A DNA stretch of 64,000 bases from Desulfurivibrionaceae bacterium (lineage in GTDB: Bacteria > Desulfobacterota > Desulfobulbia > Desulfobulbales > VMSU01): NCBI GenBank assembly GCA_030145275.1, contig JAQYVV010000003.1, positions 158,517 to 222,516 on the forward strand, read 5' to 3'. Below, one piece after another: positions 52,201-60,468 of the stretch (the first letter of the stretch is position 1; each line of letters opens with the position of its first letter). Both the position numbers and the translations under genes were made by a program. Below the pieces are notes generated by a model. The model was not told where the DNA came from. It saw only the letters and a list, made by a program, of their open reading frames with translations, and made no database searches.

Positions 52201-53101
52201 CCCCCCTGCCACGGGCCAGCCTTTACTTTTTCATGGTGAAGACGTTTCTTCCGCTCCACCAGCAAAGGCTCTTTTTCACATAATTCCAGCCCCCCTGGAA
52301 AAGAGTGTCTCATATGGTACGGGAACATCCGCTGGACCACTTGAAATCCTACAAGCTTCATCTCAGCTTGAACTGTTTGATGGAAAAAGCATTCCAGCCG
52401 ATTACGGTATTTTTACCGCACCCTCTGTTGACTGCAACGGTACGGTTGAAGAGTCACTTAAAAACATTCAAGCCGCAATTTCCACCTCTGTAGCTTCCAA
52501 CAGTATTCCTGTTCTTCTTGGTGGTGAACATACCGTGACCCTCGGAGCTATTGAAGCGCTTGCAGGGCAGCATGAGTCGTTTGGAGTAGTTCAGTTTGAT
52601 GCCCATGCGGATCTGCGGGACAGCTATGAAGGGTCAATGCTGAGCCATGCCTGCACAATGAAAAGAATCTGGGATAAAAATATTCCCATAATCCAGATTG
52701 GCACCCGTAGTTATTCTCACGAAGAACAAATGTTTCGTGAGCAGCACAATATTACCCATTTTGATGCAGAAGAAATCTGCCTGAAAGGTATTGATACAGT
52801 TCAGATTCCAGAAGATTTTCCTGAAAAAGTATACATAACCTTTGATATTGATGCCTTTGATTCTGCAATATTTCCGGCAACCGGCACACCTGTACCCGGC
52901 GGCTTGTCTTGGTATCAAGCCATGTGGCTCATTGAAGCCTGCCTCAGAAAACGAATCTGCCTGGGCTTTGATGTTGTAGAGTTTGCCCCAATAGAAAACC
53001 TACATAGTTGCTCATTTTCTGCGGCTCAGCTTGTTTACAACATGATGGGTTATGTCACGCGCAGTTCCATCAACAGAGAATATTGGCAACAAGACCATTA
53101 G
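52175..53101 (+). CDS. speB: Ureohydrolase: agmatinase or aminopropylagmatinase (SpeB-like)
   Basis: Binuclear manganese ureohydrolase of 308 residues, from the ATG at 52175, with GGAG upstream and overlapping the nspC-like gene. Metal ligands are present: GGEHTVTLG, FDAHADLRDSYEGS-LSHAC and FDIDAFDSAIFPATGTPVPGG. Splits urea from a guanidine. E. coli SpeB uses agmatine and has a DAHTDTY motif. The DAHADLRD-YEGS-x-SHAC form here is the one I associate with enzymes acting on agmatine or aminopropylagmatine in spermidine pathways without putrescine. Being last in the four-gene order fits action on aminopropylagmatine to give spermidine, but sequence alone cannot prove it. Confidence 0.92.
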   Translation: MTLKTDFPDPPATGQPLLFHGEDVSSAPPAKALFHIIPAPLEKSVSYGTGTSAGPLEILQASSQLELFDGKSIPADYGIFTAPSVDCNGTVEESLKNIQAAISTSVASNSIPVLLGGEHTVTLGAIEALAGQHESFGVVQFDAHADLRDSYEGSMLSHACTMKRIWDKNIPIIQIGTRSYSHEEQMFREQHNITHFDAEEICLKGIDTVQIPEDFPEKVYITFDIDAFDSAIFPATGTPVPGGLSWYQAMWLIEACLRKRICLGFDVVEFAPIENLHSCSFSAAQLVYNMMGYVTRSSINREYWQQDH

Positions 53102-53268
53102 CATACAAATCGGCAAGGTATGACCATCCGAATACCAAGTTAGTAATTTGGTACCTAAATTTTTCACTATTGTGATATTCTAACTTAACGTGTAGGAGAT
53201 GCCGTTGACTGTTTTAGTAATCAAATCCTGCAATTTATGGATGATACAAATTATTGAGGAGAAAATTC

Positions 53269-55422
53269 ATGAAAATTGCAGTTGTTTATAACCGCGAGAG
53301 TAAAAAAGTAATCAACCTCTTCGGCGTTCCCAATCGTGAAACCTACGGATTGAAAGCTATCAAGAGAATCGTCAACGGGCTTAAAGGTGGAGGGCACCAG
53401 GTTATAGCACTTGAGGGCGACAAGGATTTAATCGACAACCTGGAAGACTATATGCCTCAGGTAATGAAAGGTGAACGTCCGGGACTCGTTTTTAATCTTT
53501 CATACGGTATCCAAGGCCAGGCTCGGTACACTCATGTTCCCAGTATATTGGAAATGATAGGGATTCCCTATGTTGGCTCAGGCCCCTTGGCCCATTCTCT
53601 TGCCCTTGATAAGGTTGTGGCAAAAATGATCTTTCGCCAACATGGTGTACCTACCCCGGATTTTGAAGTTTTGAGTGCTCCCGGCTTTGTAGTTCCAGAT
53701 CTCACTTTTCCTCTTATTGTTAAACCCAAAAATGAAGCGGTGTCTTTTGGGATCAAAATAGTCAATGACGAACAAGAGCTACGTGATGCTGCAGATATTA
53801 TTTTTGAAAAATTTGCTCAACCAGTCTTAGCTGAACAATATATCGAAGGCCGAGAAATAAATGTGGGGATACTTGGTAACTCACCTCCTGATGCGTTTGC
53901 ACCGGCAGAATTGACCTTTGGGGAAGGAGGTCCCAACATATATACACTTGAAGATAAAACAAGAAAGTCTGGCCGAGAGATAGGGGTAATTTGTCCGGCT
54001 CCACTTGACGAATCACTGACTGCTCTTGCGAAAAAAATTGCCATTGACGCCTTCAGCTCTTTGGGATGTTATGACTGTGCCAGGGTTGATATGCGTCTCG
54101 ACAATGAGGGGAATTTATATGTCCTTGAAATAAACAGCCTACCAAGCCTGGGCGAACACGGTTCCTACGTGGCTGCCGCTGAGAAAATGGGCCTAGATTT
54201 CCCAGCATTAATTAATCGTCTTGTTGAAGTTGCAAGCTCTAGATATTTTGGCACACCCACACCACCCCAACTCAGTGCTCAACCAAAAAATCCAACCAAC
54301 CAAGTATTTTCGTATTTGACTAAATCAAGAGACAAGATCGAAAAACGTTTAGAAAGGTTGAGTTCCTACTCAGTAAAAACCTCTGATATCGTCGGCAGAC
54401 AGGCAGTTTTGCGAGACTTTAGCAAAGTATTCAAAGACCTTTTGCTTAAACCCAATGAAAAATACACTGATGATAAGGTTGTATGGACCTGGGAGACAAA
54501 AAAGGGATTAGAGGGCGGTATATTACTCATCAGCCAGATCGATATGCCTTTAGGGTCACATGACCGCCATCAACAAGGCTACCGTCGAGATCCGGAATGG
54601 GTGTACGGTGAAGGAATAGGTTCTGTCTGGGCTCCTTTGACAATGCTCGAATTTGCTCTTCGCTCCTTGAGATCTTGCCGAAAGCTGCCGAACATCCCCC
54701 TTGGTATTCTTTTCTATGGCGATGAGGGTCTTGACTGTCGATATAGTAGCGATGCGATAAAAAAAGCAACTTCACAGGCAGAGCAGGTAATTGTGCTCAG
54801 ACCTGGCAATATTGGCGGTAAATTCATTTCTGATCGCCGAGGTCAGAGGAAATATTATCTCATCGCCGAAGGAAAAACCCAGCGTCTTGGAAAAGCATCA
54901 GCGCAGGAAGAAGTATTGCAGTGGGTGGGCAGCAAAATGAATGAAATGGCCAAGCTTTCTTCGCGCCGAGCAAGGCTTGCCATTTCTCCAGTAAACATTG
55001 AAACGACAGCATTTCCAATGCTTCTACCTCACAGGGCTAAGGTCACAATTCTTTCTTCCTTCCCAACCCTTAAAGCTGCTGATGAACTAGAAAACAAGCT
55101 CAAAAGCATCCTTGGTAAATCTTCAATTAAATGGACACTGGAAACCGTTTCTAACAGACCTCCTATGAAAACAAGAAAGGTCGATAACCCCTTACTTGAT
55201 TCCCTCAGAGATACTGCAAACCAGTGGGATATCCCCCTGAGAAAAGAGACATCATTGTGGCCATCAGTTGCCGGCCTGGTGAAGCAAGGGACTCCGGTTG
55301 TCTGCGGCATGGGACCGTGTGTGAAAAATATGTATACCTCTTCCGAGTGTGTCGAGAGATTTAGCATTATCCAACGAACCTTGCTGCTCGCCCAATATCT
55401 CCTAACCTTAGCGAAAAAATAA
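53269..55422 (+). CDS. ATP-grasp ligase fused to a degenerate M20-peptidase-like domain
   Basis: Protein of 717 residues. N-terminal Ddl-like ATP-grasp (about 1-325): VFNLSYGIQGQARYTHVPSI, YVGSGPLAHSLALDK, FPLIVKPKNEAVSFGIKI, LAEQYIEGREINVGILGN, CARVDMRLDNEGNLYVLEIN and SLPSLGEHGS. C-terminal part (about 370-715) follows the M20/CPG2 pattern, but the metal ligands are changed: SQIDMP where H-x-D is expected (Gln423), GEGIGSVW in place of G-x-G-x-x-D-x-K, GDEGLD for the Glu pair, and no His near the end (CVKNMYTSSEC). I infer an amide ligase whose second domain binds rather than cuts, or uses another chemistry. ATG at 53269 with GAGGAG upstream. First of a tight three-gene cluster after the polyamine genes. 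Substrate unknown. Confidence 0.85.
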   Translation: MKIAVVYNRESKKVINLFGVPNRETYGLKAIKRIVNGLKGGGHQVIALEGDKDLIDNLEDYMPQVMKGERPGLVFNLSYGIQGQARYTHVPSILEMIGIPYVGSGPLAHSLALDKVVAKMIFRQHGVPTPDFEVLSAPGFVVPDLTFPLIVKPKNEAVSFGIKIVNDEQELRDAADIIFEKFAQPVLAEQYIEGREINVGILGNSPPDAFAPAELTFGEGGPNIYTLEDKTRKSGREIGVICPAPLDESLTALAKKIAIDAFSSLGCYDCARVDMRLDNEGNLYVLEINSLPSLGEHGSYVAAAEKMGLDFPALINRLVEVASSRYFGTPTPPQLSAQPKNPTNQVFSYLTKSRDKIEKRLERLSSYSVKTSDIVGRQAVLRDFSKVFKDLLLKPNEKYTDDKVVWTWETKKGLEGGILLISQIDMPLGSHDRHQQGYRRDPEWVYGEGIGSVWAPLTMLEFALRSLRSCRKLPNIPLGILFYGDEGLDCRYSSDAIKKATSQAEQVIVLRPGNIGGKFISDRRGQRKYYLIAEGKTQRLGKASAQEEVLQWVGSKMNEMAKLSSRRARLAISPVNIETTAFPMLLPHRAKVTILSSFPTLKAADELENKLKSILGKSSIKWTLETVSNRPPMKTRKVDNPLLDSLRDTANQWDIPLRKETSLWPSVAGLVKQGTPVVCGMGPCVKNMYTSSECVERFSIIQRTLLLAQYLLTLAKK

Positions 55423-55427
55423 ATGTG

Positions 55428-57032
55428 ATGACTGCAAAAAATAAAATTGACACCACCGACCTGGATTTACCCAAGAAACCAACGCCTTGGTTGCAAAGAA
55501 TATCAGCGAACCCTGGTGGAATGGTAGCAACCGCCCACTTTAAAGCCACAGAAGCCGGCCAGGAAATATTGTCCAAAGGCGGCAATGCCGCCGATGCCGC
55601 GGTTGCGTCTGCCTTTGCCCTTGGGGTTTGTGAACCGGCAGCATCTGGGCTAGGTGGCCAAACAATGGTACTTTTTTACAAAAACGACACAAAGCAAACC
55701 ATTGCTTTAGATGGATCATCGAGAGCCCCATTGCGTGTTCCCTTAGGTGAGCTCAACAAAAAAGAACTCCTTCGAGGTCACCAAGCGACCACTGTTCCAA
55801 GTACCCCTGCAATGCTTGCGTATTTGTTGAAAACCTATGGAAGCATGGACCTTGCCAGTGTTATGGAACCTGCCATTCGGTTGGCTGAAGAAGGCTTTAA
55901 GGTAACCGAACTGCAAAATTCTCTTACAAGAAGAGAATTGGTTCACTTGAAATCCGGTACGGCGGGACAATTTTATCTGAAAAATGGCAGAGCCTACTCT
56001 GTTGGTGCAACTTTCAGGCACCCTGTACTTGCAAAGACGTTAAAAAGAATTGCCTCTGCCGGTATTGAGGATTTTTATCAAGGCAAAATAGCGGCAGATA
56101 TCCACCAGGATATGGTGAAAAATGATGGTTTCATCAGGGACGATGATCTTGCCCAGATCCCTTGGCCAATCGAAAGAAAACCGCTTTCCTGCCGGTTCAG
56201 AGGCCTACGCGTTCATACCATCGGTGAGCCGGGGGCAGGTAGAACTTTAATTGAGATGCTCAACGTGGCTGCAAAATTCCCAGCACATCAACTAAACGCT
56301 GACACACCAAAAGGTGCTGTGATTTTATCCGAAATTATTAGAAGAGCAAATATTGACCGGAGAGACCGTCCCTTTGACCCCAATTATTACCCACAGGTTC
56401 AAGGGAAAAAGATGCTCAAAGATGAATATGCAAAGCTTGTTTGCAAGCAGATTCGTTCTCGTTTTAAAGGCCATGGAGACACAACGCATTTATCTGTCAT
56501 GGATTCAGATGGAAACGCCATCGCACTCACTCAATCCATAGAAAGAGTGTACGGTTCTTTTGCCGCATCGCCAAAGCTTGGCTTCATTTACAACAATTAC
56601 ATGAGTGCCTTTGATTATGAGGATATTACTCACCCTAACTACCTAAGACCCGCAGCAGTACCATGGGCCAGTGTTGCTCCAACCATTGTCTTTAAAAGAA
56701 AAAAACCCTGGCTCGTCATTGGCTCCCCTGGCAGTGAAAGAATTACTTCCGCCATATTGCAAATTCTTATCAGGTTAGAAAATCAATCACCTTTCGATGC
56801 AGTGGCAGCTCCTCGCATCCACTGCTCAATAAAAGGCAGAGTCTCACTGGAAGCCTCAAGAATGCGAGACGATATACCAACAATGCTGCAGAAATATGGT
56901 TTCACAATTGATCGCCGGGATCCTTACTCTTTTTATCTTGGCTGCGTCCAACTTGTCATCCAGGAAAAAGGTGAGTTTATCGGAGTCGCCGACCCACGAA
57001 GGGACGGCACCGCAGGAGGTCCAAAAGATTGA
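55428..57032 (+). CDS. Gamma-glutamyltransferase-family protein without signal peptide
   Basis: Ntn-hydrolase of 534 residues in the GGT fold. Seen: NPGGMVATAHFKATEAGQEI, GGNAADAAVASAFALGVCEP, SGLGGQTMVLFY, VPSTPAMLAYLLKTYG, AIRLAEEGF, and the autocleavage site GDTTHLSVMDSDGNAIALTQ with the nucleophile Thr352. Then come YNNYMSAFDY and IGSPGSERI. GGTs move or hydrolyse gamma-glutamyl groups. Classical ones are exported; this has no signal peptide (start MTAKNKIDTTDLDLPKKP), so it should act in the cytoplasm. It begins five bases after the ATP-grasp/M20 gene and overlaps the FGase-like gene, so the three probably form one pathway. ATG at 55428; a GTG at 55425 is possible. Confidence 0.88.
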   Translation: MTAKNKIDTTDLDLPKKPTPWLQRISANPGGMVATAHFKATEAGQEILSKGGNAADAAVASAFALGVCEPAASGLGGQTMVLFYKNDTKQTIALDGSSRAPLRVPLGELNKKELLRGHQATTVPSTPAMLAYLLKTYGSMDLASVMEPAIRLAEEGFKVTELQNSLTRRELVHLKSGTAGQFYLKNGRAYSVGATFRHPVLAKTLKRIASAGIEDFYQGKIAADIHQDMVKNDGFIRDDDLAQIPWPIERKPLSCRFRGLRVHTIGEPGAGRTLIEMLNVAAKFPAHQLNADTPKGAVILSEIIRRANIDRRDRPFDPNYYPQVQGKKMLKDEYAKLVCKQIRSRFKGHGDTTHLSVMDSDGNAIALTQSIERVYGSFAASPKLGFIYNNYMSAFDYEDITHPNYLRPAAVPWASVAPTIVFKRKKPWLVIGSPGSERITSAILQILIRLENQSPFDAVAAPRIHCSIKGRVSLEASRMRDDIPTMLQKYGFTIDRRDPYSFYLGCVQLVIQEKGEFIGVADPRRDGTAGGPKD

Positions 57033-57736
57033 AATTGCCCTTTATCATCTCTGTTCCACATGCAGGACTTACAATTCCAGATGAAGTAAAAAGCATCTGC
57101 AATCTTACCCACGATGAAATTGTTCAGGATGGTGATGAGGGTGCCCGTGATATTTATTCTCTGGCAGATGAAGTGGAGGGCTTTGTTACAACAGATATTG
57201 CCAGGGCGTTCGTGGATTTAAATCGCCCCGCAGATGATTTTAGTAAAGATGGAGTTATAAAGACCCATACTTGCTACAATATACCTGTCTATTCTTCTGG
57301 GCTGACAAAATCTACTGTGCAAGAACTTCTAAACCGTTATTACCATCCCTACCACCAGAAACTCACAAATCTCTCCCAGCAAGCAACAGTTAAACTTGGT
57401 GTTGACTGCCATACAATGGCTGCGTTCGGGCCTCCAGTTGGCCCGGATCCGGGTAAAACAAGACCATTGATTTGCCTCAGTAACGGAGAAGGCAGCACTT
57501 GTCCTGACAAATATCTTGAATCACTGGCTGAATGCTTGAAAAGTGTTTTTGCCAACCACAAAATCAGTATCAACAAACCTTTTAAGGGGGGATATATTAC
57601 TCGCAGCCAATCGAGGCACCTCCCTTGGCTGCAACTTGAGTTTTCCCGAACAGAGATAATCACCTCTATTGAGAAAAAATCCCTGCTTCTTACTGCTTTA
57701 GAGAATTGGTGGAGAAAGTTCCCCTTTGAGGGATGA
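57029..57736 (+). CDS. N-formylglutamate amidohydrolase-family protein
   Basis: Metal-dependent amidohydrolase (FGase fold) of 235 residues. Motifs: FIISVPHAGLTIPDE, GDEGARDIYSLAD, IARAFVDLNRPADD, YYHPYHQKL, LGVDCHTMAAFGPP. The start must be the TTG at 57029: the strong AGGAGG at 57013-57018 lies 10 bases before it, and the TTG overlaps the GGT-like stop as TTGA. N-formylglutamate deformylase (HutG) acts in histidine breakdown, but there are no hut genes here. I infer hydrolysis of an N-acyl-glutamate or similar amide made or exposed by the two preceding gene products. It is last in the cluster. Confidence 0.87.
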   Translation: MKLPFIISVPHAGLTIPDEVKSICNLTHDEIVQDGDEGARDIYSLADEVEGFVTTDIARAFVDLNRPADDFSKDGVIKTHTCYNIPVYSSGLTKSTVQELLNRYYHPYHQKLTNLSQQATVKLGVDCHTMAAFGPPVGPDPGKTRPLICLSNGEGSTCPDKYLESLAECLKSVFANHKISINKPFKGGYITRSQSRHLPWLQLEFSRTEIITSIEKKSLLLTALENWWRKFPFEG

Positions 57737-58153
57737 AAAACCAGATTTCCTATAAAGAATTTATACGGTAGTCAGTTTATAAGTAGCGGAACATCATGGA
57801 GCTATTGATTGAGACTGGTATGCGCATCGTACAGTGACCATGCTGCATGTTTCCGGTAAAATTGAAGCTGGTGATCTGGTGTTGTCTGGTTCTTGCGAGC
57901 ATTGTGGCATGAAATAAACAGGTTGATCGAAAGAGGGTAAAGTGTCAAAAAACTTAAAGTATAATAGGTGAGACTATTATGACAGTAAAAGAAATATAAA
58001 GATATTGCTCAAAAATGGATATTAATTTTGGAAAAAAAAGCCGAAAAGAACTATTATGGATAACAAGAACAAGAAACTCTGCTGGGGGAGAATCTTTTAA
58101 CAGCTGCTGCTGTTGTTTCCGTATGATACCGACGCTTGACAAAAGGTTTGCAA
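57737..58153. other. Spacer with a short gene remnant
   Basis: No complete gene. A small frame at 57813-57917 reads DWYAHRTVTMLHVSGKIEAG and ends SGSCEHCGMK, which looks like the tail of a larger protein (Cys pair at the end) but I cannot name it. The following 200 bases are AT-rich and include the start region of the next PAS gene. The TTG at 58136 and ATG at 58154 are its two possible starts. Confidence 0.4.
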
Positions 58154-58906
58154 ATGGTGGATAAGCCGATCTATGCCGTGCTCAAGAAAAAGATTGATGA
58201 CCAACAAAAATATATTGCCGATCTTCTTCATCAGCTTGAAAGACTACGCTACCTTGCTTTAGTGATTCAACAGTCAGACGATGCTGTCACCGTTCAGGAT
58301 TTTGAGGGAAATATCACAGTATGGAATAAAGGGGCAGAGAAAATGTACGGTTGGCCAGAGGCAAGGGCCTTAGAAATGAACATCAGCGAAATCGTGCCAC
58401 CGAAAAAAGCAGATGAAGCCCTTCTGTTTATCAAAGACCTTGCGCAAGGGAAAGGGCACGCATCCTTCGAGACAAAACGCATCACCGCTGACGGCAGGAT
58501 TTTGGATGTCTGGCTGACTGCTGTCGCACTCCTTAACGAAGAAGGTAGTCCCGTTGCCATAACGACGACCGAGCGTGACATTACGGAACAAAAATATTTC
58601 ATAAAAGAAAAGATCAAACTTATAAAAAAACTGCAGAAAACAAATATCCAGCTAGAAAAATCTTTAGCAGAAATCAAAACGCTGCGCGGCATTATACCTA
58701 TCTGCATGGTCTGTAAACAGGTCAGAAATGACGAGGGGTTTTGGGAGCAGGTGGAAGTCTATGTTCATAATCATACTGAAGCGGATTTCAGTCATGGTAT
58801 CTGCCCGAATTGTCTCAAGGAAAAATTTCCCAAAGCATACAAAAAAATGTTGTTAAGCGCTCCGACTTCCCGGAAACTGCTTGAGCACAAGGGGTTAAGC
58901 GACTGA
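58154..58906 (+). CDS. PAS-domain protein with C-terminal zinc-type Cys module, second
   Basis: Protein of 250 residues. The N-terminal coiled coil (about 10-40, KKKIDDQQKYIADLLHQLER) is followed by a PAS domain (about 42-155: QQSDDAVTVQDFEGNITVWN, KGAEKMYGWPEARALEMNIS, TTTERDITEQK), a second coiled coil, and the module LRGIIPICMVCKQVRNDEGF, W-QVEVYVHNHTEADFSHGI, CPNCLKEKFPK. It is the paralogue of the protein at 44224, with the same C-terminal Cys arrangement. ATG at 58154 with AAAGG upstream. It is the last intact gene of the groEL island. A sensor without kinase or output domain; role unknown. Confidence 0.83.
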   Translation: MVDKPIYAVLKKKIDDQQKYIADLLHQLERLRYLALVIQQSDDAVTVQDFEGNITVWNKGAEKMYGWPEARALEMNISEIVPPKKADEALLFIKDLAQGKGHASFETKRITADGRILDVWLTAVALLNEEGSPVAITTTERDITEQKYFIKEKIKLIKKLQKTNIQLEKSLAEIKTLRGIIPICMVCKQVRNDEGFWEQVEVYVHNHTEADFSHGICPNCLKEKFPKAYKKMLLSAPTSRKLLEHKGLSD

Positions 58907-59639
58907 AATGGATTTTGATTTCATGATGCAGAATTGATTAAGGAGGTCGGAACTGCTCCGGGATGCATCCCCTCGTCCTTTTCTTTTCGCCCGGGGAGGA
59001 CGGCAACGTGTAAGAAAAACCCCGGAGATTTCAACCAGCTCCATATTGGCATAAAAATGCGCTAACCACCAGTTCAACCACCAAGACTGTATCCTTAATT
59101 TTTGATAAATAGGCACCATTCTTTGGGGGAATGGACCCATTAAAGCTGAAATCCTTAAAACATGATTAATTGAGGGGAATGTGAATAATCTCATTATCAG
59201 ACTGAAGACTACACCTGTTAGTCGTAATAAGAAGATAAAGATGTGATCGGCAGAGATTGAATAATAGTAGGCATAGATTTGAGGATTTCAAACTGAAAGA
59301 CTTCCCCAAACGGTCTTGCCCTGGGGAGATTTAAGCTAACACAAAAAACGACCATTCTATTTTTATCCCGTCATCCTCAACGATCGTGTAAAGATTTCAA
59401 TTCCAACTTGACCAGAAATTCTGCAAGGGAGGATATCCTCTGGCAACCCTTACCTGGAATTATATACGATAACTTGAGATTCTTCCTGATAATGTCAGAT
59501 TTGATCGAGCTAGTTTTCAAAACTGTCGGATCAAGTCTAAACTTCTACAAAAACTTCTACAAAAACCCTGTTACAAATAACCCTGACAATCTTTGAGAAA
59601 TCTTCAATTTAATTGTTCTTTCTAATGGTGTCATTTCTA
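58907..59639. other. Non-coding or decayed right part of the island
   Basis: I see no convincing gene in these 730 bases. Minus-strand frame 58895-59194 has no family resemblance and poor composition. Two adjacent copies of CTTCTACAAAAA lie near 59544. The region is AT-rich, consistent with decay near an element end. Confidence 0.45.
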
Positions 59640-59738
59640 ATGAATTCCAATCGAAAATATTACTTTAAGAATTTGCTGTTGTTTGGGATATTAGCTTTTT
59701 TCGTTGCACAATGGCTGCCTTTATCACCTAATAACTAA
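59640..59738 (+). CDS. Possible 32-residue single-helix membrane peptide
   Basis: Frame ATG to TAA coding for MNSNRKYYFKNLLLFGILAF followed by FVAQWLPLSPNN: a basic start and one hydrophobic helix, like many small inner-membrane or toxin-type peptides. No ribosome-binding site is apparent, and it may be a chance frame in a decayed region just inside the right end of the island. Confidence 0.25.
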   Translation: MNSNRKYYFKNLLLFGILAFFVAQWLPLSPNN

Positions 59739-59950
59739 TAGCGAATATGTTTATTCACTATTAGTTTGAGTACCTGGCATGAGTAAGGATAAAGGCCACC
59801 TGCTGGAGAACTATCTGGCGGCTGGCTGGAACGCAAGGCTGAATTCCCACCTATGATTCTTCTACATTGGAATAATGTGGGGTATAAGTTGGGGTATTTA
59901 TGGTGACATGTTTTGCTAACTATATGATAAATTAGTGATTTGTGGTCATG

Positions 59951-59966
59951 TGGGCGGCATGATGTA
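59951..59966 (+). other. Right attachment-site repeat (copy of groEL 3' end)
   Basis: TGGGCGGCATGATGTA, identical to 42950-42965. In the groEL frame it reads GGMM followed by TAA, so excision between the repeats would restore an intact groEL with its own stop and place it before the hairpin at 59997. Confidence 0.7.
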
Positions 59967-59996
59967 AGCCTTCTCTCCCCCATTAGTTTGAATTGA

Positions 59997-60034
59997 GAGT
60001 CCGGTTAAATTAATTTGACCGGACTCTTCTTTTT
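59997..60034 (+). terminator. Rho-independent terminator, probably the original one of groEL
   Basis: GAGTCCGGT - 12 bases - ACCGGACTC followed by TTCTTTTT. It lies 30 bp after the right copy of the groEL-end repeat with no gene directly before it, as expected if it belonged to groEL before the island came in. Confidence 0.75.
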
Positions 60035-60134
60035 GATAGTCATTTTTATATTGACAATTATGGCTAAATTGGCCATATAAGAAACCTTTCAGGTTGCTAG
60101 TATCTACAGGAACCCAGAAGATCTTCACATACAA

Positions 60135-60211
60135 GGCGATGTAGCTCAGCTGGTTAGAGCATACGGCTCATATCCGTAGTGTCCGGGGTTCAAGTCCCTG
60201 CATCGCCACCA
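60135..60211 (+). tRNA. tRNA with CAT anticodon (Met, or Ile2)
   Basis: 77 bases with CCA encoded. Acceptor stem GGCGATG / CATCGCC; D arm GCTCAGCTGGTTAGAGC; anticodon stem-loop ACGGCTCATATCCGT with CAT; T arm GGGGTTCAAGTCCCT. There are no three consecutive G-C pairs at the base of the anticodon stem, so it is not the initiator. Elongator Met and lysidine-modified Ile2 cannot be separated by eye. The adjacent integrase at 60469 suggests that its 3' end is the attachment site of a second element. Confidence 0.93.
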
Positions 60212-60243
60212 ATTCATAATCCGGAGCAATCCGGTGCAGTCCT

Positions 60244-60280
60244 AAACCCCGTATCCTTACAAGGATTTCGGGGTTTTTCT
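60244..60280 (+). terminator. Hairpin terminator after the tRNA
   Basis: AAACCCCGTATCCTT - AC - AAGGATTTCGGGGTTTTTC: two stacked stems with a one-base mismatch and a T run. Lies between the tRNA and the integrase. Confidence 0.75.
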
Positions 60281-60468
60281 TTTCCAGTAGTGTCCGATGA
60301 AATTCATTGACATCCCGTCACTCTTGACGGTATCTATGACGGTATAAACAGGTTTTACAAATGAGATACCGTCAAAATCGTGCTTTTCCCCATTAAATAG
60401 GTGGTTTTGGTTTTCTTCTATTGTTTGATTTCAAGAAATACCGCCACAAAAAGAATGGAGATACCGTC

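Noticed and set aside
58895..59194. Minus-strand frame of 99 codons next to the PAS gene
   Set aside because: No ribosome site, no recognisable motif, unusual composition (many Arg, Trp and Ser), and it overlaps the end of a well-supported gene.
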